Part shown: positions 1-5,028 of the stretch, piece by piece | Layout of the letters: each line of letters opens with the position of its first letter | Position numbering within the stretch: the first letter of the stretch is position 1 | Assembly (NCBI GenBank): GCA_019090405.1 | Contig: JAHRVZ010000127.1 | Span: 1 to 5,028, forward strand | Length of the DNA: 5,028 nt | Origin: Paracoccaceae bacterium | Lineage (GTDB): Bacteria; Pseudomonadota; Alphaproteobacteria; Rhodobacterales; Rhodobacteraceae | Reading direction: 5' to 3' | Notes under the pieces: generated by a model | Databases searched by the model: none | The model's input: the letters and a program-made list of their open reading frames with translations, nothing else | What the model was told of the DNA's origin: nothing | Made by a program: the position numbers and the translations under genes

Positions 1-1213
1 AAAGGATCATTGATCCATTGGTTCCGCCAAATCCGAAACTGTTGGTCATCACGCTGTCCAGCCCTGCGTTTTGCACGGTCTCAAGCGCAATCTCAGACGC
101 ATCCAGCGCCGGATCCAGCGTTTCAACATTGATCGAACGGGCGATGAAATCATTGTCCAGCATCAGCAGGCTGAATATCGCCTCAAGAGCACCCGCCGCG
201 CCCTGCGCGTGGCCGGTCATTGATTTCGTCGAACTGATTGGCGGCGTGCTGCCCTGTCCAAATACGCGGCGCACGGCCTCGACCTCTCCGACATCACCAA
301 CCGGGGTCGATGTGCCGTGGGCGTTGATATAGCCAACTTTGCGATCTTTGGGCAGGGTTTCAAGCGCCAGTCGCATGGCGCGTTCGCCACCCTCTCCGGA
401 TGGGGCAACCATGTCGTGGCCGTCAGATGTGGCGGCAAAACCAGTGACTTCGGCATAGATTTTTGCACCACGCGCGCGGGCGTGTTCCAGTTCTTCAAGA
501 ACCAGAATACCGCCGCCACCAGAAATCACGAACCCATCGCGATTGGCGTCAAAGGCACGGCTGGCAACTGTAGGTGTGTCATTATATTTGCTGCTCATGG
601 CACCCATGGCGTCAAACAGGCAACTAAGCGTCCAGTCCAGTTCTTCGCCGCCACCGGCAAACATGACGTCCTGTTTGCCCAGCATAATCTGCTCGGATGC
701 GCTGCCGATGCAATGCAGGCTGGTGGAACAGGCCGAGGTGATGGAATAGTTGATACCCTTGATCTTATACGCCGTCGACAGGTTGGCGCTGATGGTCGAG
801 GACATACATTTAGGGACTGCAAACGGGCCAATCCGCTTGGGCGCGCCTTTTTCCAGGACGGTTTGATGTGCGACCAGCATTGCCGACGTTGATGGGCCGC
901 CTGATCCGGCAATCAACCCGGTACGCGGATTGATGATATCGCTTTCTTTTAGACCGGCATCAGCAATCGCCTGCCCCATGGCAATATGGGCATAGGCCGC
1001 GCCCGGCCCCATGAACCGCAATGCACGCTTGTCGATATGTTCAGCGGGATTGATATTGATCGTTCCGGCAACCTGACTGCGAAAGCCATGTTCGATCATC
1101 TGTTCGCTGGCTTCGATCCCGGATGTTCCGGCCTTAAGCGACGCCAGTACTTCATCCACATTATTTCCGATGGATGAGACAATCCCCAGCCCAGTGACAA
1201 CGACACGACGCAT
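1..1213 (-). CDS. fabB: beta-ketoacyl-ACP synthase I FabB, 3' end cut by the window edge
   Basis: This condensing enzyme elongates acyl-ACP with malonyl-ACP in cytosolic type II fatty acid synthesis. With FabA it is the enzyme that carries the cis-3-decenoyl intermediate into unsaturated fatty acids. I translated 404 uninterrupted codons. The N-terminus MRRVVVTGLGIVSSIG is typical of the family. The nucleophile is Cys162 in TSACSTS, and the catalytic histidines are His299 in NAHGTSTP and His335 in MTGHAQGAAGA, with Lys330 in STKSMTGH. The C-terminal glycine-rich loop NSFGFGGTNGSMIL is reached at the window edge, so only about five residues plus the stop are missing, given a usual length near 409. 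The start at 1213 is supported by AAGGAG (1221-1226) seven bases upstream. It lies 26 bases after the fabA stop, which suggests one transcript. Choosing FabB over FabF rests on the fabA neighbour and the overall sequence. Confidence 0.96.
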   Translation of the reverse strand, partial: MRRVVVTGLGIVSSIGNNVDEVLASLKAGTSGIEASEQMIEHGFRSQVAGTININPAEHIDKRALRFMGPGAAYAHIAMGQAIADAGLKESDIINPRTGLIAGSGGPSTSAMLVAHQTVLEKGAPKRIGPFAVPKCMSSTISANLSTAYKIKGINYSITSACSTSLHCIGSASEQIMLGKQDVMFAGGGEELDWTLSCLFDAMGAMSSKYNDTPTVASRAFDANRDGFVISGGGGILVLEELEHARARGAKIYAEVTGFAATSDGHDMVAPSGEGGERAMRLALETLPKDRKVGYINAHGTSTPVGDVGEVEAVRRVFGQGSTPPISSTKSMTGHAQGAAGALEAIFSLLMLDNDFIARSINVETLDPALDASEIALETVQNAGLDSVMTNSFGFGGTNGSMIL

Positions 1214-1239
1214 CGGCGGTCTCCTTTATAGGTGTATGA

Positions 1240-1752
1240 TTAGGCGCTGGCGGCTGCCAGACCCACTTTCATATCTTTTACCGCATAAATCTCTTCGCCG
1301 TCGGCGACAACCCGTCCGTTTGCAACGCCAAGTTTCAGACGACGGTCGATGACGCGGGTAAAGTCGACATAATAGGTCAGCATTTTGCGGTCAGGTTTGA
1401 CCATGCCCTTTAGTTTGACCTCGCCTACACCCATGGCCATGCCTTGCCCGGTCATACCGCGCCAGCCAAGGTTAAAACCGGTGAGTTGCCACAATCCGTC
1501 CAACCCAAGACAGCCGGGCATGATGGGGTTGCCGGGGAAATGGCATTGAAAAAACCAAAGGTCCGGGTGAATGTCGAATTCAGCAACCACATGGCCTTTG
1601 CCGTTTTCGCCGCCATCCGCGCTTATTTCGGTGATCCGATCCATCATCAGCATCGGGGGTTCAGGCAATTGCGCGTTGCCGGGGCCAAAAAGTTCACCTC
1701 GGGCGCATTTCAGCAGGCCTTCTTTGTCGAAAGTACTTGGATATTGGGACAT
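1240..1752 (-). CDS. fabA: 3-hydroxydecanoyl-ACP dehydratase/isomerase FabA
   Basis: FabA dehydrates 3-hydroxydecanoyl-ACP and isomerises trans-2- to cis-3-decenoyl-ACP, the entry point of oxygen-independent unsaturated fatty acid synthesis. The 170-residue product is the usual FabA length (about 170). It carries the hot-dog-fold active site: His71 in CHFPGNPIMPG and Asp85 in CLGLDGLWQL, the pair matching the catalytic His and Asp of the family. The N-terminal PMLMMDRI motif is also typical. I chose the ATG at 1752 (MSQYPSTF) because the product matches family length and TAGGAG lies at 1763-1768, ten bases upstream. An in-frame extension to 1836 adds 28 basic, low-complexity residues not expected in FabA. 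It is the first gene of the fabA-fabB pair and diverges from irr. Confidence 0.97.
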   Translation of the reverse strand: MSQYPSTFDKEGLLKCARGELFGPGNAQLPEPPMLMMDRITEISADGGENGKGHVVAEFDIHPDLWFFQCHFPGNPIMPGCLGLDGLWQLTGFNLGWRGMTGQGMAMGVGEVKLKGMVKPDRKMLTYYVDFTRVIDRRLKLGVANGRVVADGEEIYAVKDMKVGLAAASA

Positions 1753-1762
1753 TAAGGCGCGT

Positions 1763-1768
1763 CTCCTA
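1763..1768 (-). promoter_or_regulatory. fabA ribosome binding site
   Basis: TAGGAG read on the minus strand, ten bases before the ATG at 1752. It decides the fabA start against the longer in-frame extension to 1836. Confidence 0.7.
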
Positions 1769-1803
1769 CAGGGTCTTGATCTACTTTGCTTTGGTCTAGC
1801 ATC

Positions 1804-1850
1804 GGCGCGCGGGGTGCTGCAAGTGCGCTTGGCCATAAGTCCCGCGCGCC
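1804..1850. repeat. perfect GC-only 10-bp inverted repeat upstream of fabA
   Basis: The left arm GGCGCGCGGG (1804-1813) and the right arm CCCGCGCGCC (1841-1850) are perfect reverse complements, separated by 27 bases. The structure lies 51 to 98 bases upstream of the fabA start, in the fabA-irr divergent region. No T-run follows on either strand, so it is not a classical terminator. It could be a hairpin in the fabA leader RNA, if transcription starts further upstream, or a protein-binding site. No known regulator is assigned. Confidence 0.6.
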
Positions 1851-1874
1851 ATGCCGCAGTTGTTGCGAACTAAT

Positions 1875-1890
1875 TTCAATTGAATTCTAA
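1875..1890. promoter_or_regulatory. palindrome over the irr promoter, possible operator
   Basis: TTCAATTGAA (1875-1884) is a perfect 10-bp palindrome overlapping the candidate irr -35 element. It is followed directly by TTCTAA (1885-1890). TTCTAA matches one half of the published iron control element (TTTAGAA-N3-TTCTAAA) bound by Irr, but the other half-site matches poorly (3 of 7 bases). Autoregulation by Irr is therefore only a guess; another regulator, or no regulator, is equally possible. Confidence 0.25.
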
Positions 1891-1909
1891 GTGCTTCCGG
1901 CCATATATA
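1880..1909 (+). promoter_or_regulatory. candidate irr promoter
   Basis: A TTGAAT -35 element (1880-1885) and a TATATA -10 element (1904-1909) are separated by 18 bases. A start of transcription near 1915-1918 would give a leader of about 20 bases before the ATG at 1939. Both elements resemble the sigma-70 consensus, but no other data support them. Confidence 0.4.
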
Positions 1910-1938
1910 TAGGGACAGAGCGATAAGTGAGAGCCAAT

Positions 1939-2355
1939 ATGACCCCATCTTCCTTAGAAAACGCCACCATTTGGTTGGATGGTGCAGGTTTGCGGCCGAC
2001 CCGCCAGCGTATGGCTTTGGCTGAATTGTTGATCGGAGATGGGCAGCATCGCCACGTTACCGCCGAGAGCCTGTTTGAATCCGCCAAGCGCAATCAGGAT
2101 TCGGTATCACTGGCCACGGTCTACAATACACTACGTGCATTCTGCGATGTTGGTCTGCTGCAAGAGATCATGGTGGACGGATCCAAAAGCTATTTTGACA
2201 CAAACACCCATGACCATCCGCATTTCTTTTGGGAAGACGAAGGCCGCCTGACCGATGCGCCCGCAGATCAATTGGTTCTTTCCAGCGTTCCCGATGCACC
2301 AGAGGGCGTCGAAATCGCCTCGGTCGATGTGATTATTCGCCTGCGCAAAGTCTAA
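1939..2355 (+). CDS. irr: Fur-family iron response regulator Irr
   Basis: Irr is the alphaproteobacterial haem-responsive member of the Fur family. It controls iron and haem genes by binding DNA in low iron. The 138-residue product has the N-terminal winged helix with GLRPTRQRMALAELL (17-31), GQHRHVTAESLF (35-46) and the recognition helix SLATVYNTLRAF (57-68). Next comes the histidine-rich HDHPHFFWED segment (91-100), and a short C-terminal dimerisation strand ending at VIIRLRKV. The paired CxxC zinc motifs of true Fur are absent; only one cysteine (69) is present, as expected for Irr. The N-terminal GCPWHD haem regulatory motif of the Bradyrhizobium protein is also absent. The ATG at 1939 is preferred, with purine-rich GTGAGAG upstream; an in-frame GTG at 1927 would add four residues. 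It is divergent from fabA and 27 bases before the oxygenase gene. Confidence 0.92.
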   Translation: MTPSSLENATIWLDGAGLRPTRQRMALAELLIGDGQHRHVTAESLFESAKRNQDSVSLATVYNTLRAFCDVGLLQEIMVDGSKSYFDTNTHDHPHFFWEDEGRLTDAPADQLVLSSVPDAPEGVEIASVDVIIRLRKV

Positions 2356-2382
2356 TTCGGAGTCGCCTTCACAAGGCCTGCC

Positions 2383-3180
2383 ATGCCTCATCCTCTTGTC
2401 ACCCAGGAAATAATTGACACCTATCAGCGTGATGGCGTGGTTCTCATTCCGGGGCTTTTTGGCGATCAGGTGGAACGCTTGCGCAAAGGGGTGGCCGCCA
2501 ATATGGCAAAGCCGGGACCGTTTGCGTCTGAAAACAAACGCGACGGTGAAAGCGGGCGCTTTTTTGACGACTATTGCAACTGGACGAGAATCGCCGAATT
2601 TGGGCAGGTCATACGCGACTCCGCCGCCGCCAAAGTGGCCGCGGATCTGATGCAGTCGAATACCGTCCAGATGTTTCACGATCATGTTCTGGTTAAGGAA
2701 CCGGGAACATCAATGGCAACTCCTTGGCATCAGGATGCACCGTATTATTTTGTTGAAGGTCAACAAAACGTTAGTTTCTGGTCTCCGCTGGACGCCGTTG
2801 ACACTGCGACATTGCGCTGTGTTGTAGGCTCGCATCTGTGGGAAAAGGATGTCCTGCCAACCCGATGGGCATCCAACGCGGATTTCTTTCCAGATCAGGA
2901 CGATTACATGCTGGTGCCTGATCCTGATGCTGAAGGTATGAAGATCGTCGAATTTGCGATGCAGCCAGGAGACGCGGTGGCGTTTCATTTTCGCACGCTG
3001 CATGGGGCGCGGGGCAACGACAACCCGACACGTCGGCGCGCGTTTTCGCTGCGTCTGTTAGGGGATGATGCCCGTTATGTTGAACGCCCGGGGCCGACGT
3101 CTCCGCCCTATCCCGGACATGGCATGAAGCCGGGACAGCGGTTGCGTGAGGATTGGTTCCCGCAAATCTGGTCACGCTAA
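2383..3180 (+). CDS. phytanoyl-CoA dioxygenase (PhyH) family Fe(II)/2-oxoglutarate oxygenase
   Basis: The protein is predicted to be a cytosolic non-haem iron hydroxylase that uses O2 and 2-oxoglutarate. The substrate cannot be told from sequence; the PhyH family covers fatty acyl-CoAs, ectoine and many small metabolites. The 265 residues show the double-stranded beta-helix signatures. The iron triad is H116-x-D118 in PWHQDAPYY and H207 in FRTLHGARGN, and the arginine cluster TRRRAFSLR (216-224) supplies the likely 2-oxoglutarate carboxylate ligand. The N-terminal YQRDGVVLIPGLF is the common family opening. No signal peptide or membrane segment is seen. The ATG at 2383 has AAGG (2373-2376) six bases upstream. 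With only 27 bases after the irr stop and no terminator between, it is probably co-transcribed with irr. The hairpin at 3192-3216 may end the transcript. Confidence 0.88.
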   Translation: MPHPLVTQEIIDTYQRDGVVLIPGLFGDQVERLRKGVAANMAKPGPFASENKRDGESGRFFDDYCNWTRIAEFGQVIRDSAAAKVAADLMQSNTVQMFHDHVLVKEPGTSMATPWHQDAPYYFVEGQQNVSFWSPLDAVDTATLRCVVGSHLWEKDVLPTRWASNADFFPDQDDYMLVPDPDAEGMKIVEFAMQPGDAVAFHFRTLHGARGNDNPTRRRAFSLRLLGDDARYVERPGPTSPPYPGHGMKPGQRLREDWFPQIWSR

Positions 3181-3191
3181 TGCGCGTGCCA

Positions 3192-3216
3192 ACAGATTGT
3201 ACCTATTGCAATCTGT
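3192..3216 (+). terminator. possible weak intrinsic terminator after the PhyH gene
   Basis: ACAGATTG (3192-3199) and CAATCTGT (3209-3216) form a perfect 8-bp stem with a 9-base loop, extendable in RNA by a U-G and an A-U pair. A short GATTTT follows on the plus strand. The stem is AT-rich and the T-run short, so termination would be inefficient. The stop codon of the opposing small gene (3203-3205) lies inside the loop, so the element is shared by the convergent pair. Confidence 0.4.
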
Positions 3217-3487
3217 GATTTTGGGCGCGGAAGCTATTGTTGGTTGATAGATACGCTTCTTCGGGTTCTTGAACGGTTAGGCCAAGCTGGGTCAATCGTT
3301 CGATACAATCTGTAACCAGATCCCCAAGCGGCCCGGTGCTAAGATTTTCGATCAAAATGGCCCGCAACTTTGGATGCTTTTGCTCTTGAATTGCTTTGAG
3401 CAACAATAACGCAACTTCATTGTCGGACATATTGGGGGCCGCACTCACCTCGCTCAAACGGCTTTTCAAATAGCATCGGTTATCCAT
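3203..3487 (-). CDS. small protein of unknown function
   Basis: I do not recognise this 94-residue product. It begins MDNRCYLKSRLSE, contains a leucine-rich probable helical segment (NEVALLLLKAIQEQKH, 23-38), a second likely helix LGDLVTDCIERLTQLG (54-69), and a polar tail. It has two cysteines (5 and 61) with no spacing that suggests metal binding, no signal peptide and no convincing membrane segment. The amphipathic helices suggest a small helical protein, which is an inference only. The start at 3487 has no clear Shine-Dalgarno sequence; Met20 (3430) is an alternative but also lacks a well-placed one. It is convergent with the PhyH gene, 22 bases apart. Upstream lies a short AT-rich gap with an FNR/FixK-like palindrome centred about 43 bases before the start. 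It may be a real lineage-specific gene or a chance reading frame. Confidence 0.5.
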   Translation of the reverse strand: MDNRCYLKSRLSEVSAAPNMSDNEVALLLLKAIQEQKHPKLRAILIENLSTGPLGDLVTDCIERLTQLGLTVQEPEEAYLSTNNSFRAQNHRLQ

Positions 3488-3523
3488 AGTTTTGTTGGCT
3501 TTTCTGAATGAAGGTGTGAAGTA

Positions 3524-3537
3524 TTGACTCGTGTCAA
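3524..3537. promoter_or_regulatory. FNR/FixK-type binding site
   Basis: TTGAC-TCGT-GTCAA is a perfect 5-bp dyad with a 4-base spacer. It matches the TTGA(C/T)-N4-(G/A)TCAA consensus of the CRP/FNR-family oxygen and nitric oxide regulators (FnrL, FixK, Dnr) common in alphaproteobacteria. It sits in non-coding sequence between the minus-strand small gene (start 3487) and the candidate plus-strand microprotein (start 3619). The right arm read on the minus strand gives TTGACA, and the left arm on the plus strand gives TTGACT, so either could double as a -35 element. No convincing -10 follows at standard spacing on either strand. The target gene is undecided. Confidence 0.45.
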
Positions 3538-3618
3538 CAGGGGTAGATGTATCATTTGAAAATGAAGTTTAAAGGTCTGCGATTGACTATTTTTTAAGAG
3601 GCAGAAAAAGAGGACCGC

Positions 3619-3738
3619 ATGCGCAAATCAGACATGACCGCGCTCTTCCGTTTGAGCCACGGAAAATGCGTGGGCTGCGAATTATCTGGCGTTCAGAACC
3701 ATTGCCCCGGTTCCATAAGGCCAAGATCCAAAAGCTGA
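3619..3738 (+). CDS. candidate 39-residue cysteine-containing microprotein
   Basis: The ORF opens MRKSDMTALFRL and contains HGKCVGCELSGVQNHCPG. This has Cys17-x2-Cys20 with His28-Cys29, a spacing compatible with a small zinc- or metal-binding knuckle. AGAGGA lies about four bases before the ATG, within AAAAGAGGACCGC, which is a better ribosome binding site than that of its upstream neighbour. The last 46 bases overlap the 3' end of the minus-strand glycosyltransferase-like gene in antisense. The FNR/FixK-like site is about 80 bases upstream. I recognise no family. The short length means chance occurrence is quite possible; the ribosome binding site and the clustered cysteines are the only positive evidence. 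Confidence 0.3.
   Translation: MRKSDMTALFRLSHGKCVGCELSGVQNHCPGSIRPRSKS
3646..3664. repeat. small inverted repeat
   Basis: TTCCGT (3646-3651) and ACGGAA (3659-3664) form a perfect 6-bp stem with a 7-base loop. It lies just beyond the 3' end of the glycosyltransferase-like gene and inside the candidate microprotein ORF. No T-run follows on either strand, so I do not call it a terminator. Confidence 0.35.
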
Positions 3739-4559
3739 CGCGAGTGCCATTCAAAAGCTGTCGAATTATGCCAGCGAAAACTATTGATTGAATGCGTCGA
3801 GCCCGGATTCCTTTTAAGAGCCTTGGCGGCCCGAAATGAGCAGATCGCAGCGGTCAGATTATGGTGCCAGGGGCAGGCATAGGTGTTGTATTCCTGATCT
3901 TCAAACGTGTGATCAGATCGCAATTTCAGTCCTTTGGTCGCCCGAAAGAGGGCGATTCGATCAATTTTGCGGCTGTTCCTGGGAACATGTTCCTCATATC
4001 GCCAACGCAACCCGCCAAAGAAATCCAACTGCCGTTCCTTGGCGGTGCCGGTGGTTGGATCGGTGCGGGCCTGTGCATAATAACCGGATTTATCCAAAAA
4101 CGCGTGGTCAAGTGAAACCGCCGATGGTGTCTGTTGCAAATCTTCGGCGTAAAGATCAATGACATAGGTCAGCATGGCATCGCGCCGCTCTTCGGTGTGA
4201 AACGCCAGCATTTCACCGATGCTGCGGCTTTCGATGAACGGAAAGAACAGGAATTCGGCGTTGTAGCAGTAATAAAGCCAGACGCCATCGGCGGCGTCGT
4301 TGACAGCATTTACCGCGTTTGGAACGGCGTTCTGAGCGTTGCAATCATAGGTGATGCGGTGGGTTTTTTCGGTGATATCATCAGGCAGGTCAAACGCATC
4401 GGGCATCAACATCAGGACAGATTTAAACCCGCATTCCAGATGGTGACGGGCCGTTGTATCCAGTTCAACATCGTCCTCAACAAAGATCATCGCCACCGGG
4501 CCTTTGGCCAGCGCCGTTTTCCCACGTGCAAGAAAATCGTCGAGCGAAGCGTAGTTCAT
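3693..4559 (-). CDS. glycosyltransferase family 2-like protein (Glyco_tranf_2_4-like), degenerate acidic motif
   Basis: This 288-residue protein shows the layout of the GT2-like proteins found near surface polysaccharide genes, by pattern recognition and not by search. An opening strand with FVEDDVELDTTARHHLECGF (26-45) resembles the family's RNE...EW..HH...GF segment. YYCYNAEFLFFP (96-107) lies where those proteins have a D-x-D-E-F-L-type motif. Further matches are IDLYAEDL (134-141), FFGGLRWRYEE (180-190), and a terminal His/Trp-rich part (DQEYNTYACPWHHN, 221-234) ending GLMEPGQWF. Here the acidic motif reads N100-A-E102, so sugar-nucleotide and metal binding may be changed or lost. No signal peptide or membrane segment is seen. 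The ATG at 4559 has AGGA eight bases upstream; an in-frame start at 4598 would add 13 residues. It is divergent from miaB. The acceptor and sugar are unknown. Confidence 0.75.
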   Translation of the reverse strand: MNYASLDDFLARGKTALAKGPVAMIFVEDDVELDTTARHHLECGFKSVLMLMPDAFDLPDDITEKTHRITYDCNAQNAVPNAVNAVNDAADGVWLYYCYNAEFLFFPFIESRSIGEMLAFHTEERRDAMLTYVIDLYAEDLQQTPSAVSLDHAFLDKSGYYAQARTDPTTGTAKERQLDFFGGLRWRYEEHVPRNSRKIDRIALFRATKGLKLRSDHTFEDQEYNTYACPWHHNLTAAICSFRAAKALKRNPGSTHSINSFRWHNSTAFEWHSRQLLDLGLMEPGQWF

Positions 4560-4690
4560 GCCTTGTATCCTGTTGGTCTGCTTATGGCCTGCTGGCATTT
4601 TGCGCCAGACTCGGTTAATTGCGCGTTTATTGCAAGCTGTCCCTGATCTCTTTATGGGCAGGGCTAATCCCGCATCACAAAGGTCAACCC
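4560..4690. promoter_or_regulatory. divergent glycosyltransferase/miaB control region
   Basis: This 131-base gap serves two divergent genes. For miaB, TTGCAA (4630-4635) and TTATGG (4652-4657), 16 bases apart, form a possible sigma-70-type promoter. A short dyad, CTGGC (4592-4596) and GCCAG (4604-4608), lies on the glycosyltransferase side. AAAGG (4679-4683) is the miaB ribosome binding site. No clear promoter is seen for the minus-strand gene. Confidence 0.3.
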
Positions 4691-5028
4691 ATGACTGCGC
4701 CCAAGAAACTGTTTATCAAGACCTATGGTTGTCAGATGAATGTCTATGACAGCGAACGCATGGCCGAGGCGCTGGGTGGGCAGGGGTATGTCGAAACAAA
4801 TTCGGCGGACGATGCTGATATGATCCTGTTGAATACCTGCCATATCCGGGAAAAGGCGGCTGAAAAGATCTATTCCGAACTGGGACGGCTTAAGCGGCTG
4901 AAAACCGCAAAACCCGATCTTAAAATTGGCGTTGCAGGCTGTGTAGCGCAGGCTGAGGGCGCAGAAATCATCCGCCGCCAACCCATGGTCGATCTGGTTG
5001 TGGGGCCGCAGTCCTATCATCGTCTGCC
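4691..5028 (+). CDS. miaB: tRNA-2-methylthio-N6-dimethylallyladenosine synthase MiaB, N-terminal part
   Basis: MiaB is a radical SAM methylthiotransferase that adds a 2-methylthio group to N6-isopentenyladenosine at position 37 of tRNAs reading U-starting codons. The visible 112 codons cover the N-terminal UPF0004 domain, whose three cysteines bind the auxiliary [4Fe-4S] cluster: Cys14 in KTYGCQMNVYDSER, Cys50 in LLNTCHIREKA and Cys84 in GVAGCVAQAEG. The QMN...DSER and NTC-x-IRE-x-A motifs distinguish MiaB from the related RimO and MtaB, though less firmly than the full sequence would. The radical SAM and TRAM domains (of about 440 residues in total) lie beyond the right edge. The ATG at 4691 has AAAGG seven bases upstream. 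It diverges from the glycosyltransferase-like gene. No frameshift is seen. Confidence 0.95.
   Translation, partial: MTAPKKLFIKTYGCQMNVYDSERMAEALGGQGYVETNSADDADMILLNTCHIREKAAEKIYSELGRLKRLKTAKPDLKIGVAGCVAQAEGAEIIRRQPMVDLVVGPQSYHRL

Noticed and set aside
317..892. Long open frame on the plus strand opposite fabB
   Set aside because: fabB is continuous with all catalytic motifs in the opposite strand; the plus frame has no family features and is a shadow of it.
1753..1836. N-terminal extension of FabA by 28 residues
   Set aside because: The extension is basic and low in complexity, exceeds the normal FabA length, and would bypass the good ribosome binding site before the ATG at 1752.
1875..1891. 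Full iron control element (Irr box) upstream of irr
   Set aside because: Only the right half-site matches (6 of 7 bases); the left half matches 3 of 7, so I report it only as a possible half-site.
1927..1938. GTG start adding four residues to Irr
   Set aside because: Possible, but the ATG at 1939 is the stronger codon and gives the usual length; the region just before it is purine-rich.
2131..2685. 184-residue open frame on the minus strand across irr and the oxygenase gene
   Set aside because: It covers the junction of two well-supported genes on the other strand and encodes nothing recognisable.
3646..3664. Intrinsic terminator after the glycosyltransferase-like gene
   Set aside because: The 6-bp stem has no T-run on the minus strand.
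4615..4629. CtrA-like box TTAA-N7-TTTA before miaB
   Set aside because: One of the eight defined bases is wrong, and a match of this quality is expected by chance in AT-containing intergenic DNA.
4134..4646. 170-residue open frame on the plus strand opposite the glycosyltransferase-like gene
   Set aside because: The minus-strand protein shows family-like motifs throughout; the plus frame shows none and runs into the divergent control region.

Overview
The window reads as a chromosomal segment of an alphaproteobacterium, most likely a marine Rhodobacteraceae (roseobacter-type) species. The basis is an Irr-type Fur-family regulator, a fabA-fabB pair transcribed divergently from irr, protein sequences that look roseobacter-like, and moderate GC content. 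No genus can be assigned from the sequence alone. There are no tRNA or rRNA genes, CRISPR arrays, insertion sequences or phage genes.

Left part (1-1752, minus strand): fabA followed by fabB, 26 bases apart and each with a good ribosome binding site. Together they form the anaerobic-type unsaturated fatty acid branch (FabA isomerase/dehydratase, then FabB condensing enzyme). FabB runs off the left edge only a few residues before its expected end. A region of about 186 bases (1753-1938) separates fabA from the divergent irr gene. It holds a candidate irr promoter, a 10-bp palindrome over that promoter's -35 element, and a perfect GC-only 10-bp inverted repeat nearer fabA.

Centre (1939-3180, plus strand): irr (haem-responsive iron regulator), then 27 bases later a phytanoyl-CoA dioxygenase (PhyH) family Fe(II)/2-oxoglutarate oxygenase with a complete metal triad. 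The two are probably co-transcribed, so an iron regulator sits beside an iron enzyme. A hairpin just after the oxygenase gene is a possible weak terminator.

Right-centre (3203-3738): the least explained part. A 94-residue unrecognised protein lies on the minus strand. A short AT-rich gap follows, carrying a perfect FNR/FixK-type palindrome (TTGAC-N4-GTCAA). Beyond it is a possible 39-residue cysteine-containing microprotein on the plus strand, with a good ribosome binding site.

Right part (3693-5028): a minus-strand gene for a glycosyltransferase family 2-like protein in which the usual acidic D-x-D/E-type motif appears altered, and, divergent from it, the first 112 codons of miaB (tRNA methylthiotransferase), cut by the right edge.

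Most of the window is ordinary conserved roseobacter chromosome. I see no clearly new multi-gene system. The items most worth a second look are the FNR/FixK-like site with its two small flanking ORFs, the GC inverted repeat before fabA, and the irr-oxygenase pairing.
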